From positions 1-9,947 of the forward strand of contig JAJYVK010000035.1 in NCBI GenBank assembly GCA_021792075.1: a stretch of DNA of 9,947 nt. Direction: 5' to 3'. Shown here piece by piece: positions 1 through 6,422 of the stretch. Each line of letters starts with the position of its first letter. The first letter of the stretch is position 1. Made by a program: the position numbers and the translations under genes. The notes beneath the pieces are model-generated. The model saw only the letters and a list, made by a program, of their open reading frames with translations. It was not told the origin of the DNA and ran no database searches. The stretch is from Actinomycetes bacterium. Its GTDB lineage: Bacteria > Actinomycetota > Acidimicrobiia > Acidimicrobiales > Acidimicrobiaceae.

Positions 1-84
1 GGCCGATTTCTGGCCGAACACGACCACTACGATACCGTTCCATCCAACCTGACTGCAAAGATTGGCGCAGTCTCTACGCTCTGA
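1..84 (+). CDS. C-terminal end of an unidentified protein (partial, enters from left)
   Basis: Frame 1 is open from the first base to a TGA at 82-84 and gives 27 residues, beginning GRFLAEHDHYDTVPSNL and ending IGAVSTL. The composition is protein-like (mixed charged and aliphatic residues, few rare codons), and minus-strand stops in this stretch argue against a gene on the other strand. The fragment is too short to assign to a family and I do not recognise it. A competing + frame stays open to about 180 but reads as arginine- and serine-rich nonsense. It would be a separate transcription unit running towards the 3' end of the aldo/keto reductase gene. Whether it is a real gene end is uncertain. 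Confidence 0.4.
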   Translation, partial: GRFLAEHDHYDTVPSNLTAKIGAVSTL

Positions 85-329
85 CGATGATATCGGCAAG
101 ACTATCCGTTTCGGACTTTTCGGATGGCCACATTATACCCATCTTCAATAGGAGCAGGTCCAAGGCTGACCCGCCACGATAGTCTTCCCATAGCCGATGG
201 CTGTACCCCTACTGACGGGTTGGCCATACGCCGATTCGCGAGAAAATATTGCAGCTAGTCAACGTGGATCGCTAGAGTCTTCAGTCGAGCTTGGCCGAGG
301 GCGTTTCACGCGTCCTTGGCACCGTACAG
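85..329. other. Gap without a gene between two converging 3' ends
   Basis: No reading frame here has convincing coding character. The only structure seen is a short dyad TCCG-TTT-CGGA (105-115) followed by CTTTT (116-120), nested in a longer ATCCG...CGGAT pair (104-108 with 121-125). It lies about 20 bases after the stop at 84 and could act as a weak rightward terminator, but the stem is only 4-5 bp. Nothing else is recognisable. Confidence 0.35.
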
Positions 330-1343
330 CTATTTTGGCCGCAGAAAAGGCTTCGGACCGCCGCGACTGTAGTCGGCATCCCCAGGAAACGAACCTGCCT
401 GCGCAAGTCTCTCCACGGCCACGTCGTATAGCTCCGCACTAAGCGGACCCTTCTCCGCAGCTCTAACGTTTTCTTCCAAGTGGGAAGCATCGGCTGTGCC
501 AATAAGGCAGATTCCTACTGAGTTCCGCGTTAGGGCGAAACGGATCATGAACTCAATTCGTGACATCCCACCAAGGATTTCATCGATTCCAGCCGCCTCC
601 CATACGCTTTGAGCCTGGCCGAACTTCATTCCAATGGGTATAGATGACCAGCTATTTGCGACAGATCCCCTCCCCACCACGCCACGTGCTACAACCGTCT
701 TGCCGCGACTGGAAAGGCTGTCGGCAATGTCTTCGTGCTGACGCTGGATCGCTGAGTAAGGAAGCTGGAACACGCTGAGAAGATCGACATCTAAGAACTC
801 CTGAATATAGGGCTTTCTTGTGGACAACCCCAAATGGCGGATCACACCTTGTTTCCGAAGCTCGACAAGGACCTCAAGTCCACCCTGCTCCTCAAGCTCT
901 TTTCTAGTTGGATTTCCGTGGAGTTGCATCACATCGATATAGTCAGTTCCCAGTCTTCGAAGGCTCTGTGCTACTCCGGAGCGGATATTGGATGGTGTGA
1001 ATATATGTGGAGCATGCTCCCCCTGGCCATCACCCACCGCGCATCCACACTTGGTAGCCAGGATTACCTGGTCCCTCTTTTTACGGAATGCGGTGCCAAT
1101 TCTCTCCTCGCTTCTCCCGTAGTCGATAGAGGTATCGAAGTAGTTAATGCCGAGATCGAGTGCGGCATTTAGGATCTTGATGGACTCTGCATCAGTCAGC
1201 TCGACTGAGCGAGGCGGGCCGGCCAGCTCCATCCCGCCAAAACCCAGCCTCCCTCTCGATTCGAACAATGACTCGACCCTGGAGTCTGCCTGATGTCGAA
1301 AACCCGGAGCCCTGGGGGCTTCCTCGCTTCCAGGATGTGACAT
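330..1343 (-). CDS. Aldo/keto reductase
   Basis: A soluble NAD(P)H-dependent carbonyl reductase of the aldo/keto reductase superfamily with a TIM-barrel fold. The 337 residues fit the family (about 280-340). The catalytic tetrad is visible: Asp70 in YFDTS, Tyr75 in IDYGRSEERIG, Lys98 in ATKCG and His142 in MQLHGNP. The barrel begins at about residue 32 (RLGFGGMEL), and SVGICLIGTADASHLEEN (275-292) resembles the C-terminal cofactor-binding segment. The ATG at 1343 has GGAAGG about 9 bases upstream. The first 25-30 residues are atypical, and a TTG at codon 26, preceded by AGGG at about 8 bases, is a possible shorter start. It reads in the same direction as the TetR gene but 393 bases away, so co-transcription is not evident. 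The substrate cannot be read from sequence. Family confident, specificity unknown. Confidence 0.92.
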   Translation of the reverse strand: MSHPGSEEAPRAPGFRHQADSRVESLFESRGRLGFGGMELAGPPRSVELTDAESIKILNAALDLGINYFDTSIDYGRSEERIGTAFRKKRDQVILATKCGCAVGDGQGEHAPHIFTPSNIRSGVAQSLRRLGTDYIDVMQLHGNPTRKELEEQGGLEVLVELRKQGVIRHLGLSTRKPYIQEFLDVDLLSVFQLPYSAIQRQHEDIADSLSSRGKTVVARGVVGRGSVANSWSSIPIGMKFGQAQSVWEAAGIDEILGGMSRIEFMIRFALTRNSVGICLIGTADASHLEENVRAAEKGPLSAELYDVAVERLAQAGSFPGDADYSRGGPKPFLRPK

Positions 1344-1736
1344 TTCCCTTTACCTTCCTACTAAGACGCACCTTATCCGCGCATCCCAATCACGACACGG
1401 ACAACCGCAAAGAATCAGTGCGCTTCGCGACATCAAAAACCGCTGACATACAGATTTAATGGCGCGCAACCTCACAGCATGTACGACAAAAGGTCAGGAC
1501 AACGCATAACCACAGACGCAGCAACTTGAGTCAGACGAATAGTATCACTCCCAGTCTCGAGTCGTGCTAAAGCCATGAGCAAATAGCAGCCACGCTATTG
1601 AGACCAACGCATCACATTCTGCCGCAAGACCCCCTCGGTCACGTGCTACTAAAACTGGCCTTTCCGTCTCAAGCAAGGCCGTCGTTTGCCTGAACGTGAA
1701 CATCCGCGCCACAAGCGTCACTTGCTGTATAAACCC
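1344..1736. other. Gene-free stretch between the TetR gene and the aldo/keto reductase gene
   Basis: About 390 bases with no credible coding frame on either strand; apparent frames here are shadows of the flanking genes. It must hold the 3' end signals of the repressor and the promoter of the aldo/keto reductase, but I could not find a convincing -35/-10 pair. Two short dyads are visible: AATAGC-AGCCAC-GCTATT (1582-1599, perfect 6-bp arms) and GGCCTT...AAGGCC near 1659-1682. Neither has a run of T after it on either strand, so neither is a standard terminator. Confidence 0.4.
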
Positions 1737-2363
1737 TTATTCCTGCCGAGCCTTCACATTGCCCGCAATTCCGTCGAAGAGCAGAGAAATAACGTTGGCC
1801 GTAGCCTCTTCTACATTGCTCGTTCCCTCAGCCACAAGGACGATTCCGGAGCGAAGAAGGCCAAGAAAATAGAATGTGATGGCCCGGCTAGAGATCCCTT
1901 CACGAAAGACGTCATGCTGCTCCGCCTTCTCGATCATCGAACTAAGCGGTCCTATGAAACCCTCCTCGACGGCAGCCTTGTCCAAGACAACGCGCTCTCG
2001 CATGAGCAGGAATGCAACGCCGGCTTTTGCGAGCACAGCCCTGGCTATGCGTGCAAGACTATCCCGAGTCGAGAGACCAGATCTCTTCGTGGACAAAATC
2101 ACCTCCGCCAACTCATCCATTGCCTCGGAGTAGATGCTATCGAGCAATGCTTGCCGAGTCGGGAAGTAACGGTATAGCGTAGCCCGTCCAACTCCTACGG
2201 CTCCCGCAACTTCAGACATCGACATTGAGAGTCCACCCTCGGAAAGCACGGACGCTGCCCTGTCTAGAATGGCGCTTCGGCCTGACTCTCTGAGCAGAGG
2301 CGTCCGAGACCTAGACTGCCGAGTCTCATCCCCTGACTCTTCCAAAATCCAACCCTCTTGCAC
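1737..2363 (-). CDS. TetR-family transcriptional repressor
   Basis: A 208-residue DNA-binding regulator. The N-terminal TetR helix-turn-helix is clear at about residues 31-77, with recognition-helix core VGVGRATLYRYFPTRQALL. The rest is the all-helical ligand-binding and dimer half, too variable to name a ligand. It is divergent from the DHA2 exporter at 2501, the usual layout of a drug-responsive repressor and its target. The shared gap carries paired operator-like repeats, so it probably represses both itself and the pump until a ligand binds (inference). Start choice is open. The GTG at 2363 has no clear ribosome site, whereas the TTG at 2345 (codon 7) is preceded by AGAGGG at about 7 bases. 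A candidate minus-strand -10 (2365-2370) would place transcription start near or below 2363, also favouring 2345. Confidence 0.93.
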   Translation of the reverse strand: MQEGWILEESGDETRQSRSRTPLLRESGRSAILDRAASVLSEGGLSMSMSEVAGAVGVGRATLYRYFPTRQALLDSIYSEAMDELAEVILSTKRSGLSTRDSLARIARAVLAKAGVAFLLMRERVVLDKAAVEEGFIGPLSSMIEKAEQHDVFREGISSRAITFYFLGLLRSGIVLVAEGTSNVEEATANVISLLFDGIAGNVKARQE

Positions 2364-2364
2364 A

Positions 2365-2394
2365 TTAATAAAACTTACATGGCCTCAGTCTCGA
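2365..2394 (-). promoter_or_regulatory. Candidate tetR promoter
   Basis: Read on the minus strand, TCGAGA (complement of 2389-2394) and TATTAA (complement of 2365-2370) are separated by 18 bp and each matches the standard -35/-10 boxes at about 4 of 6 bases. The -35 box sits inside the first operator-like repeat, so a bound repressor would block it. Motif match only. Confidence 0.3.
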
Positions 2395-2425
2395 TTTGAG
2401 ATTTTGATGTCTCGTCTTGAGATTT
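2388..2425. promoter_or_regulatory. Tandem operator-like repeats between tetR and the efflux gene
   Basis: Two 17-bp copies, GTCTCGATTTGAGATTT (2388-2404) and GTCTCGTCTTGAGATTT (2409-2425), match at 15 of 17 bases and start 21 bp apart, two helical turns. Each contains the dyad TCTC-n5-GAGA. This is the expected form of a site for two TetR dimers on the same DNA face. It overlaps candidate -35 boxes for both divergent genes. The repeat and dyads are seen directly; binding by the adjacent TetR is inferred. Confidence 0.6.
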
Positions 2426-2451
2426 GGCTGTCTATGACCTCTAGTATAGAG
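2417..2451 (+). promoter_or_regulatory. Candidate efflux-gene promoter with a third dyad on the -10
   Basis: TTGAGA (2417-2422), the end of the second operator repeat, and TAGTAT (2442-2447) form a -35/-10 pair with a longish 19-bp spacer. A perfect dyad CTCTA-GTA-TAGAG (2439-2451) covers the -10. Transcription would start near 2454, leaving a leader of about 45 bases. The dyad is certain; the promoter assignment is a motif match. Confidence 0.4.
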
Positions 2452-2500
2452 AGATGTCCCTCGCTCCCAAATCGAGAATGCCGTCGAGAAAAGGCGAATA

Positions 2501-4165
2501 ATGAGTTCAAAACCAGTCGAATCGCCGACCAGCGAGCCCACGTCGGTGGTCCCTGGCGGGCGTCAATCTAGCGTGGCTCTCATCATCGGTGCGCTGATGC
2601 TAGCAATGCTGTTGTCAGCCCTCGATCAGACAATCGTAGCGACCGCACTCCCGACCATTGCGGGTGACCTTGGAGGGCTGAATCATCTTTCCTGGGTGGT
2701 GACTGCATACCTCATCACCTCAACGGTCTCCACACCTCTGTGGGGAAAACTTGGAGATCTCTACGGACGCAAAAAACTGTTCCAGATCTCCATTGTCATA
2801 TTTCTGGTCGGCTCCGCCCTCTCCGGACTCTCCCACAACATGACTGAACTCATCTCCTTTAGAGCCCTTCAGGGAATAGGAGGCGGTGGCTTGATCGTCG
2901 GATCCCAGTCGATTATCGGTGACGTCGTTTCCCCGAGAGAGCGAGGGAAGTACCAAGGGTACTTTGGCGCGGTATTCGGTCTCGCCTCAGTTGCAGGGCC
3001 ATTGCTGGGAGGATTCTTCACCGACAGCCTGAGCTGGCGATGGGTCTTCTACATCAATCTTCCCATCGGTATTCTGGCCTTGACGGCAATAGCGACAGTG
3101 CTCCACCTGCCCAGATCAACAAAGTCCCACACAATCGATTACCTTGGCACCGTTCTCATGGGTGCTGCAGTCACAGGTCTCATACTGATGACAACCTGGG
3201 GCGGAACAACTTACGCGTGGCTTTCTCCGACAATCGTGGGACTTACTCTGGCTGGGGTACTGCTTCTCGTCGTCTTCATCTTTGTAGAGAGAAAAGCCAT
3301 CGAGCCTCTAATGCCTCTTCACCTCTTCCGTAACTCAGTCTTCTCGGTGACATCGGGGCTTGGCTTCATCGTTGGCTTCGCAATGTTCGGAGCCATTATC
3401 TACCTCCCAACCTACCTCCAGACCGTTTTTGGGGCCTCGCCGACGGCCTCCGGGCTCGAGCTGCTTCCCTTGATGGTTGGACTTGTCGGCACCTCTGTTG
3501 CCAGCGGCCAACTCATCACGAGAAGAGGCAAGTACAAGATCTTCCCGATCATTGGAACCGCACTTGTCGCACTCGCACTGTATCTACTCTCGCTCATGAC
3601 GGTCAACACGAGCCTTTTTGAAGCCTCGATATTCATGCTGATCTTGGGACTCGGGATCGGTGGAGTGATGCAGGTCTTGGTGATTGCGGTACAAAACGCC
3701 GTGCCATACGAGTATCTTGGAACCGCCACCTCCACCGCAACTTTCTTCAGGTCCATAGGCGGCTCGTTTGGGGTGGCAATCTTCGGAGCAATCTTCAATG
3801 CCCAGTTGACCAAGAACCTTCCTAAATACCTCCCTCCCAGCATCATAAAGACCATGAACAGCGGAAACATATCGGCAAGCCCTTCCGCGCTCGATCATCT
3901 GCCCACGCCGGTCAGAGACGGCTTTACACAAGCATTTTCACACTCACTGCATACCGTCTTTCTCGTTGCCGTTCCAATCGCGTTGATCGCCTTTGTGCTG
4001 TCGCTTCTGGTCAAAGAGGTCCCCTTGCGCAAAGCAGCCTTCATCGATACCAACCCCATTGCAGCAAGCAAGCCGAAGACACCGGTAGCTGGAACTCCTG
4101 TATCAGAGGCCGCGAACCAAGATGAGCTTGAAGATTTCGGTACATCGGAGCCACATGGCAGTTAG
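2501..4165 (+). CDS. DHA2-family (EmrB/QacA type) multidrug MFS antiporter
   Basis: A 554-residue inner-membrane proton-driven exporter, the usual length for 14-helix DHA2 pumps. Visible family motifs in order: [17 protein letters not shown] in helix 1 (41-57, with membrane Asp42); motif [12 protein letters not shown] (82-92), in the loop between helices 2 and 3; motif [10 protein letters not shown] (121-129); antiporter motif [13 protein letters not shown] (160-171), followed by [13 protein letters not shown]; and [18 protein letters not shown] (261-278) before the second half. The last 45 residues form a polar cytoplasmic tail. The ATG at 2501 has AAAAGG 6 bases upstream. It is divergent from a TetR gene with operator repeats between, so expression is probably induced by its substrate. 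Substrates cannot be predicted; drugs, dyes or a self-made metabolite are all possible. Confidence 0.95.
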   Translation: MSSKPVESPTSEPTSVVPGGRQSSVALIIGALMLAMLLSALDQTIVATALPTIAGDLGGLNHLSWVVTAYLITSTVSTPLWGKLGDLYGRKKLFQISIVIFLVGSALSGLSHNMTELISFRALQGIGGGGLIVGSQSIIGDVVSPRERGKYQGYFGAVFGLASVAGPLLGGFFTDSLSWRWVFYINLPIGILALTAIATVLHLPRSTKSHTIDYLGTVLMGAAVTGLILMTTWGGTTYAWLSPTIVGLTLAGVLLLVVFIFVERKAIEPLMPLHLFRNSVFSVTSGLGFIVGFAMFGAIIYLPTYLQTVFGASPTASGLELLPLMVGLVGTSVASGQLITRRGKYKIFPIIGTALVALALYLLSLMTVNTSLFEASIFMLILGLGIGGVMQVLVIAVQNAVPYEYLGTATSTATFFRSIGGSFGVAIFGAIFNAQLTKNLPKYLPPSIIKTMNSGNISASPSALDHLPTPVRDGFTQAFSHSLHTVFLVAVPIALIAFVLSLLVKEVPLRKAAFIDTNPIAASKPKTPVAGTPVSEAANQDELEDFGTSEPHGS

Positions 4166-4657
4166 CCCCAACTGTCAGCCTCTCCGAAATTTCTAAAACT
4201 CTTTGCTCTCAGGCCGGCATCAATTCCAAATCGCAATTCGTCTCGAGCCTTTCTCGGATGCTTGACAGCTATAAGAAGAGCCTGTCTTTGTCTCATCACA
4301 GATAGGGGACGACAAGAAGGCTTGTCACAATCCGAGGACTAAATAAAACATGTCACTAATCAGGGCGGTTACCCTATTTCATTTCATCAAGAACAGCCCG
4401 AAATCCGAAAATACGACACAAATTCAACAACCATCGTCGACAGCTGACAAACGATTCTTAATCAGGCACGACCCGTCGAAACGCTCAGGTCATCGCAATA
4501 AAGCTGAGTGAAACAAAGAAGTCAGCGGCTGCAATGCCACTCGACAATCCTCACCATACGGGCAGCTCCGACGACTCCACGTCACAGTTGAGAACTGTCA
4601 GCATGCATATCCATTCAATAAGGCCATGCCAGTTCCGGCAATATGCTTTCTGTCCAG
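4166..4657. other. Gene-poor intergenic stretch with short dyads
   Basis: Nearly 500 bases between two converging 3' ends with no credible gene; the one longer + strand frame (4534-4800) is His-, Ser- and Thr-rich and lies partly antisense to the small cysteine protein. Seen directly: a perfect hairpin GACAAG-AAGG-CTTGTC (4311-4326), a perfect dyad ACAGTT-GAG-AACTGT (4584-4598), and a weaker GACAG...CTGTC pair (4264-4286). None is followed by a T-run in either direction, so they are not classical terminators. The stretch is noticeably more A+T-rich and stop-dense than the neighbouring genes. Confidence 0.45.
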
Positions 4658-5020
4658 CTACTGATTCTGCTGCTTCAAGAGATCATTCAACTGGGTCAGA
4701 GAAATCTCCTCGGTTTCATAGCTGTGGCCACCTCCGAAACAATGGCTGCAATTCTCCGAATGACGCCATGACCTCAACAACTTCGACTCTGACTCATTGA
4801 GAACTACCGTGAACTCATCACTTTCATCGCTCAAGTTCAAATCGAAATAGCGCTCCCAAGGAGCAGTCGCAAAATCCGTCGAGCTGGTTGGACGCAATTG
4901 TGGTCTTGGTATCCGCTTGAACCTCAGATTGGCCTTATCGAAACACCAAGATGTGTGGCATGATTCAAAGTACAGCAAGTCGTAGTTCGGATTCATTCGC
5001 CTCCTCTGCTCATGTTTCAT
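4658..5020 (-). CDS. Small hypothetical protein with CX4C and CX2C cysteine pairs
   Basis: A 120-residue soluble, acidic protein that I do not recognise. There is no signal peptide or membrane segment. Visible features: an aromatic-rich N-terminal part (NYDLLYFESCHTSWCF, 12-27), a central WERYFDLNLSDESDEFTVVLN stretch (55-75) that looks like beta strands, then LLRSWRHSENCSHC (81-94) and a polar C-terminal helix. Cys21/Cys26 and Cys91/Cys94 could together bind a metal or form thiol pairs (inference). It has plausible coding composition, unlike the frames opposite it. Start is uncertain: the ATG at 5020 has GGAAAG about 5 bases upstream, while a second ATG at 4996 follows AGGAGG at only 3 bases. 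It is divergent from the DsbA-fold reductase, 70 bases away. Confidence 0.6.
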   Translation of the reverse strand: MKHEQRRRMNPNYDLLYFESCHTSWCFDKANLRFKRIPRPQLRPTSSTDFATAPWERYFDLNLSDESDEFTVVLNESESKLLRSWRHSENCSHCFGGGHSYETEEISLTQLNDLLKQQNQ

Positions 5021-5090
5021 CGCCTCTTTCCGCCCTATTCGTGCCCTACGTCTGCTAGAAAGATATTGAGGTTCTACCGAAAGGCTTCGT

Positions 5091-5702
5091 GTGCGAGTTA
5101 GCTTTTATTTCGATCCTGCATGTCCCTGGTGCTGGCTGACCTCCAGGTGGTTAACAGAGATTCAGCAATTTCGCGATCTAGATATCGCGTGGAAGCCCTT
5201 TTCCCTGGAGATCAAAAATACCGGAGTTGACGTACCAGCACAGTATAGACCTGGAATGCGATTGGGCCTCAGGGCACTTCGCGTGATCGAAGCTGCAAAG
5301 CTGGACAACATCGCCGACATGGACTCAATAGGCAGATTCTACAAAGCCCTAGGGACGCAATTTCACAATCAGGGTCTAGGTGCAAAATCCTCAATAGCGG
5401 ACGCCTTGATCGCAGCACAATGGCCAGCTGACCTGCACTACCACGAAAATACCGAAGAAATGGACAAGCCTATCCGCAAGTCAATGGAAGAGGCAGTAGC
5501 CCTTTATGGAACGGAAGAAATCGGTGTTCCCCTTCTCGTTCTGGAGGGCGATGCGAACATCGCACTTTCTGGCCCTCTCCTGACCCCAACACCACACGGT
5601 CAGGAAGCTGCCGAACTATGGGATGCTCTCGTGACGCTAGCGAAGAGCAAAAGCTTTTATGAAGTTAAAAAACACCGGAACGCTGGGCCAGATTTTTCCT
5701 AG
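5091..5702 (+). CDS. DsbA-family thiol oxidoreductase, mycothiol-dependent nitroreductase (Rv2466c) type
   Basis: A 203-residue cytoplasmic thioredoxin-fold protein without a signal peptide. The active site CPWC (11-14) sits at the end of the first strand in FYFDPACPWCWLTSRWL. The cis-proline is in the GVPLLVLEG strand (145-153), and the helical insert carries QYRPGM (51-56) and FHNQG (91-95). The C-terminal pattern GQEAAELWDALVTLAKS (170-186), then SFYEVKKHR, matches Rv2466c of M. tuberculosis as I recall it. That protein is a mycothiol-dependent reductase that also activates nitro-aromatic prodrugs; the same role here is inference and implies a mycothiol-making host. The start is GTG at 5091 with AAAGG at 6 bases; an in-frame TGA at 5067 excludes longer forms. 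Its stop overlaps the converging rsfS stop. A generic 2-hydroxychromene-isomerase-like DsbA label is the alternative. Confidence 0.85.
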   Translation: MRVSFYFDPACPWCWLTSRWLTEIQQFRDLDIAWKPFSLEIKNTGVDVPAQYRPGMRLGLRALRVIEAAKLDNIADMDSIGRFYKALGTQFHNQGLGAKSSIADALIAAQWPADLHYHENTEEMDKPIRKSMEEAVALYGTEEIGVPLLVLEGDANIALSGPLLTPTPHGQEAAELWDALVTLAKSKSFYEVKKHRNAGPDFS

Positions 5703-6142
5703 GCCACGAACTCCCAATCGATGAACTGCGCATCTGACCATAGCTTTTCTATGGCGTAAAATGCTCTTGACTCCTCACTCATTACATGAACAACAACGTC
5801 GCCGAAATCGATCAACACCCAGGAAGCATCACCTAGCCCCTCCATGGCCCGCGGTTTGATTCCGGTGACTTCTTTGGCGGACTTCTCAATTTCCTCGACG
5901 ATCGTCCTGATCTGACGGTCGTTGGAACCAGAGCATACGACGAAATAGTCGGTTATACCAATAAGGTCGCCTAGTTCCAATACCTTGGGATCCCTGGCCT
6001 TCTTGTCGGACGCAGCGCGGGCTGCCAAGACCGCCAACAATCTCGCGTCACCGATCGAAAAGCGTTGAGAAACACCAGCTAGCACTTCAGTGTCGTTCAA
6101 GTTTGTCAATACTCCTTCCAGAGAGTCAGTCGATAGATGCAT
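5699..6142 (-). CDS. rsfS: Ribosomal silencing factor RsfS (Iojap/DUF143)
   Basis: A 147-residue cytoplasmic protein that binds ribosomal protein uL14 on the large subunit and blocks subunit joining when nutrients are low (family knowledge). The conserved block is plain: DKKARDPKVLELGDLIGITDYF with VVCSGSNDRQIRTIVEEI (46-85), then EGLGDASWVLIDFG (101-114), DVVVHVMSEESRAFYAIEKLW (115-135) and a terminal IDWE. The first 30 or so residues are an extension beyond the usual family start. The ATG at 6142 is the first usable start after an in-frame stop, with AAGGG about 9 bases upstream. nadD followed by rsfS is a common bacterial order. The start overlaps the end of a possible leader ORF by 17 bases, and the stop shares CTAG with the converging thiol oxidoreductase gene. 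Confidence 0.96.
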   Translation of the reverse strand: MHLSTDSLEGVLTNLNDTEVLAGVSQRFSIGDARLLAVLAARAASDKKARDPKVLELGDLIGITDYFVVCSGSNDRQIRTIVEEIEKSAKEVTGIKPRAMEGLGDASWVLIDFGDVVVHVMSEESRAFYAIEKLWSDAQFIDWEFVA

Positions 6143-6308
6143 TTTCCATAACCCTTGCGATTGGTTCTGAGTTGAACTCTAGAACATGGATCATCCCCTG
6201 AGAACTCGACGTATCAGCCAAAGACGCTTCAGAAATTGAGCGAGAAGTCCTAAAAGCATATTTCGGCAGGTGCGGTCGTGAAGGCAAGAAAGAGGAAGCG
6301 GCGAACAT
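6126..6308 (-). CDS. Possible 60-codon leader ORF overlapping the rsfS start
   Basis: An ATG at 6308 opens 60 codons ending in TGA at 6126, 17 bases inside rsfS. The peptide begins MFAASSFLPSRPHL and ends EPIARVMENASID; it matches no family I know and its codon use is unremarkable. The support is positional. A perfect TATAAT (6315-6320, minus strand) lies 6 bases before the ATG, the spacing typical of leaderless actinobacterial genes, and there is no ribosome site. The overlap with rsfS would allow translational coupling. It may equally be untranslated leader. Confidence 0.3.
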   Translation of the reverse strand: MFAASSFLPSRPHLPKYAFRTSRSISEASLADTSSSQGMIHVLEFNSEPIARVMENASID

Positions 6309-6314
6309 GCGGCA

Positions 6315-6320
6315 ATTATA
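6315..6320 (-). promoter_or_regulatory. Perfect TATAAT -10 box just before the leader ORF
   Basis: The minus strand reads TATAAT-TGCCGC-ATG, putting the expected transcription start on the A of the ATG at 6308. The upstream -35 is weak (TTGGGA at a 19-bp spacing). It would drive rsfS with the leader ORF, independently of nadD. Confidence 0.4.
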
Positions 6321-6362
6321 GCGGCCGGTCAAATCCGTTTCCCAATAACGAGAGGGTCTAAC

Positions 6363-6380
6363 ATCTAGGCTAGATTCTAG
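6363..6380. repeat. Overlapping CTAG palindromes
   Basis: ATCTAG-G-CTAGAT (6363-6375) is a perfect dyad, and CTAGA-T-TCTAG (6370-6380) is a second perfect dyad sharing half of it, so three CTAG tetramers lie in 16 bases. CTAG is usually rare in bacterial DNA, so the cluster stands out. On the + strand it is followed by GAGAGCTTTTT, so a weak rightward terminator is an alternative reading. Confidence 0.4.
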
Positions 6381-6402
6381 AGAGCTTTTTCTGTAATTAC
6401 AA
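6374..6402 (-). promoter_or_regulatory. Candidate rsfS-side promoter in the nadD-rsfS gap
   Basis: On the minus strand TTGTAA (complement of 6397-6402) and TAGAAT (complement of 6374-6379, 5 of 6 to consensus) are exactly 17 bp apart. Transcription would begin near 6367, about 20 bases past the nadD stop region. It overlaps a cluster of CTAG palindromes at 6363-6380, which may regulate it. Motif match only. Confidence 0.4.
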
Positions 6403-6422
6403 GCATGCCAATAGATTGAGGC

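Noticed and set aside
1686..2177. A 163-codon + strand frame opposite the TetR gene
   Set aside because: It lies wholly antisense to a clear TetR helix-turn-helix protein and reads as Arg-, His- and Cys-rich sequence with no domain.
3412..3870. A 152-codon minus-strand frame inside the efflux gene
   Set aside because: Its hydrophobic look is only the mirror of transmembrane codons in the real gene on the + strand.
4311..4326. Hairpin GACAAG-AAGG-CTTGTC as a terminator of the efflux gene
   Set aside because: It is about 145 bases past the stop and has no T-run on either strand.
4534..4800. An 88-codon + strand frame overlapping the small cysteine protein
   Set aside because: Rich in Ser, His and Thr with no ribosome site; the opposite strand has the more protein-like reading.
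6375..6390. CTAG dyads followed by TTTTT as a rightward terminator
   Set aside because: No rightward gene ends nearby; the preceding + strand gene stops at 5702, so a minus-strand promoter fits better.
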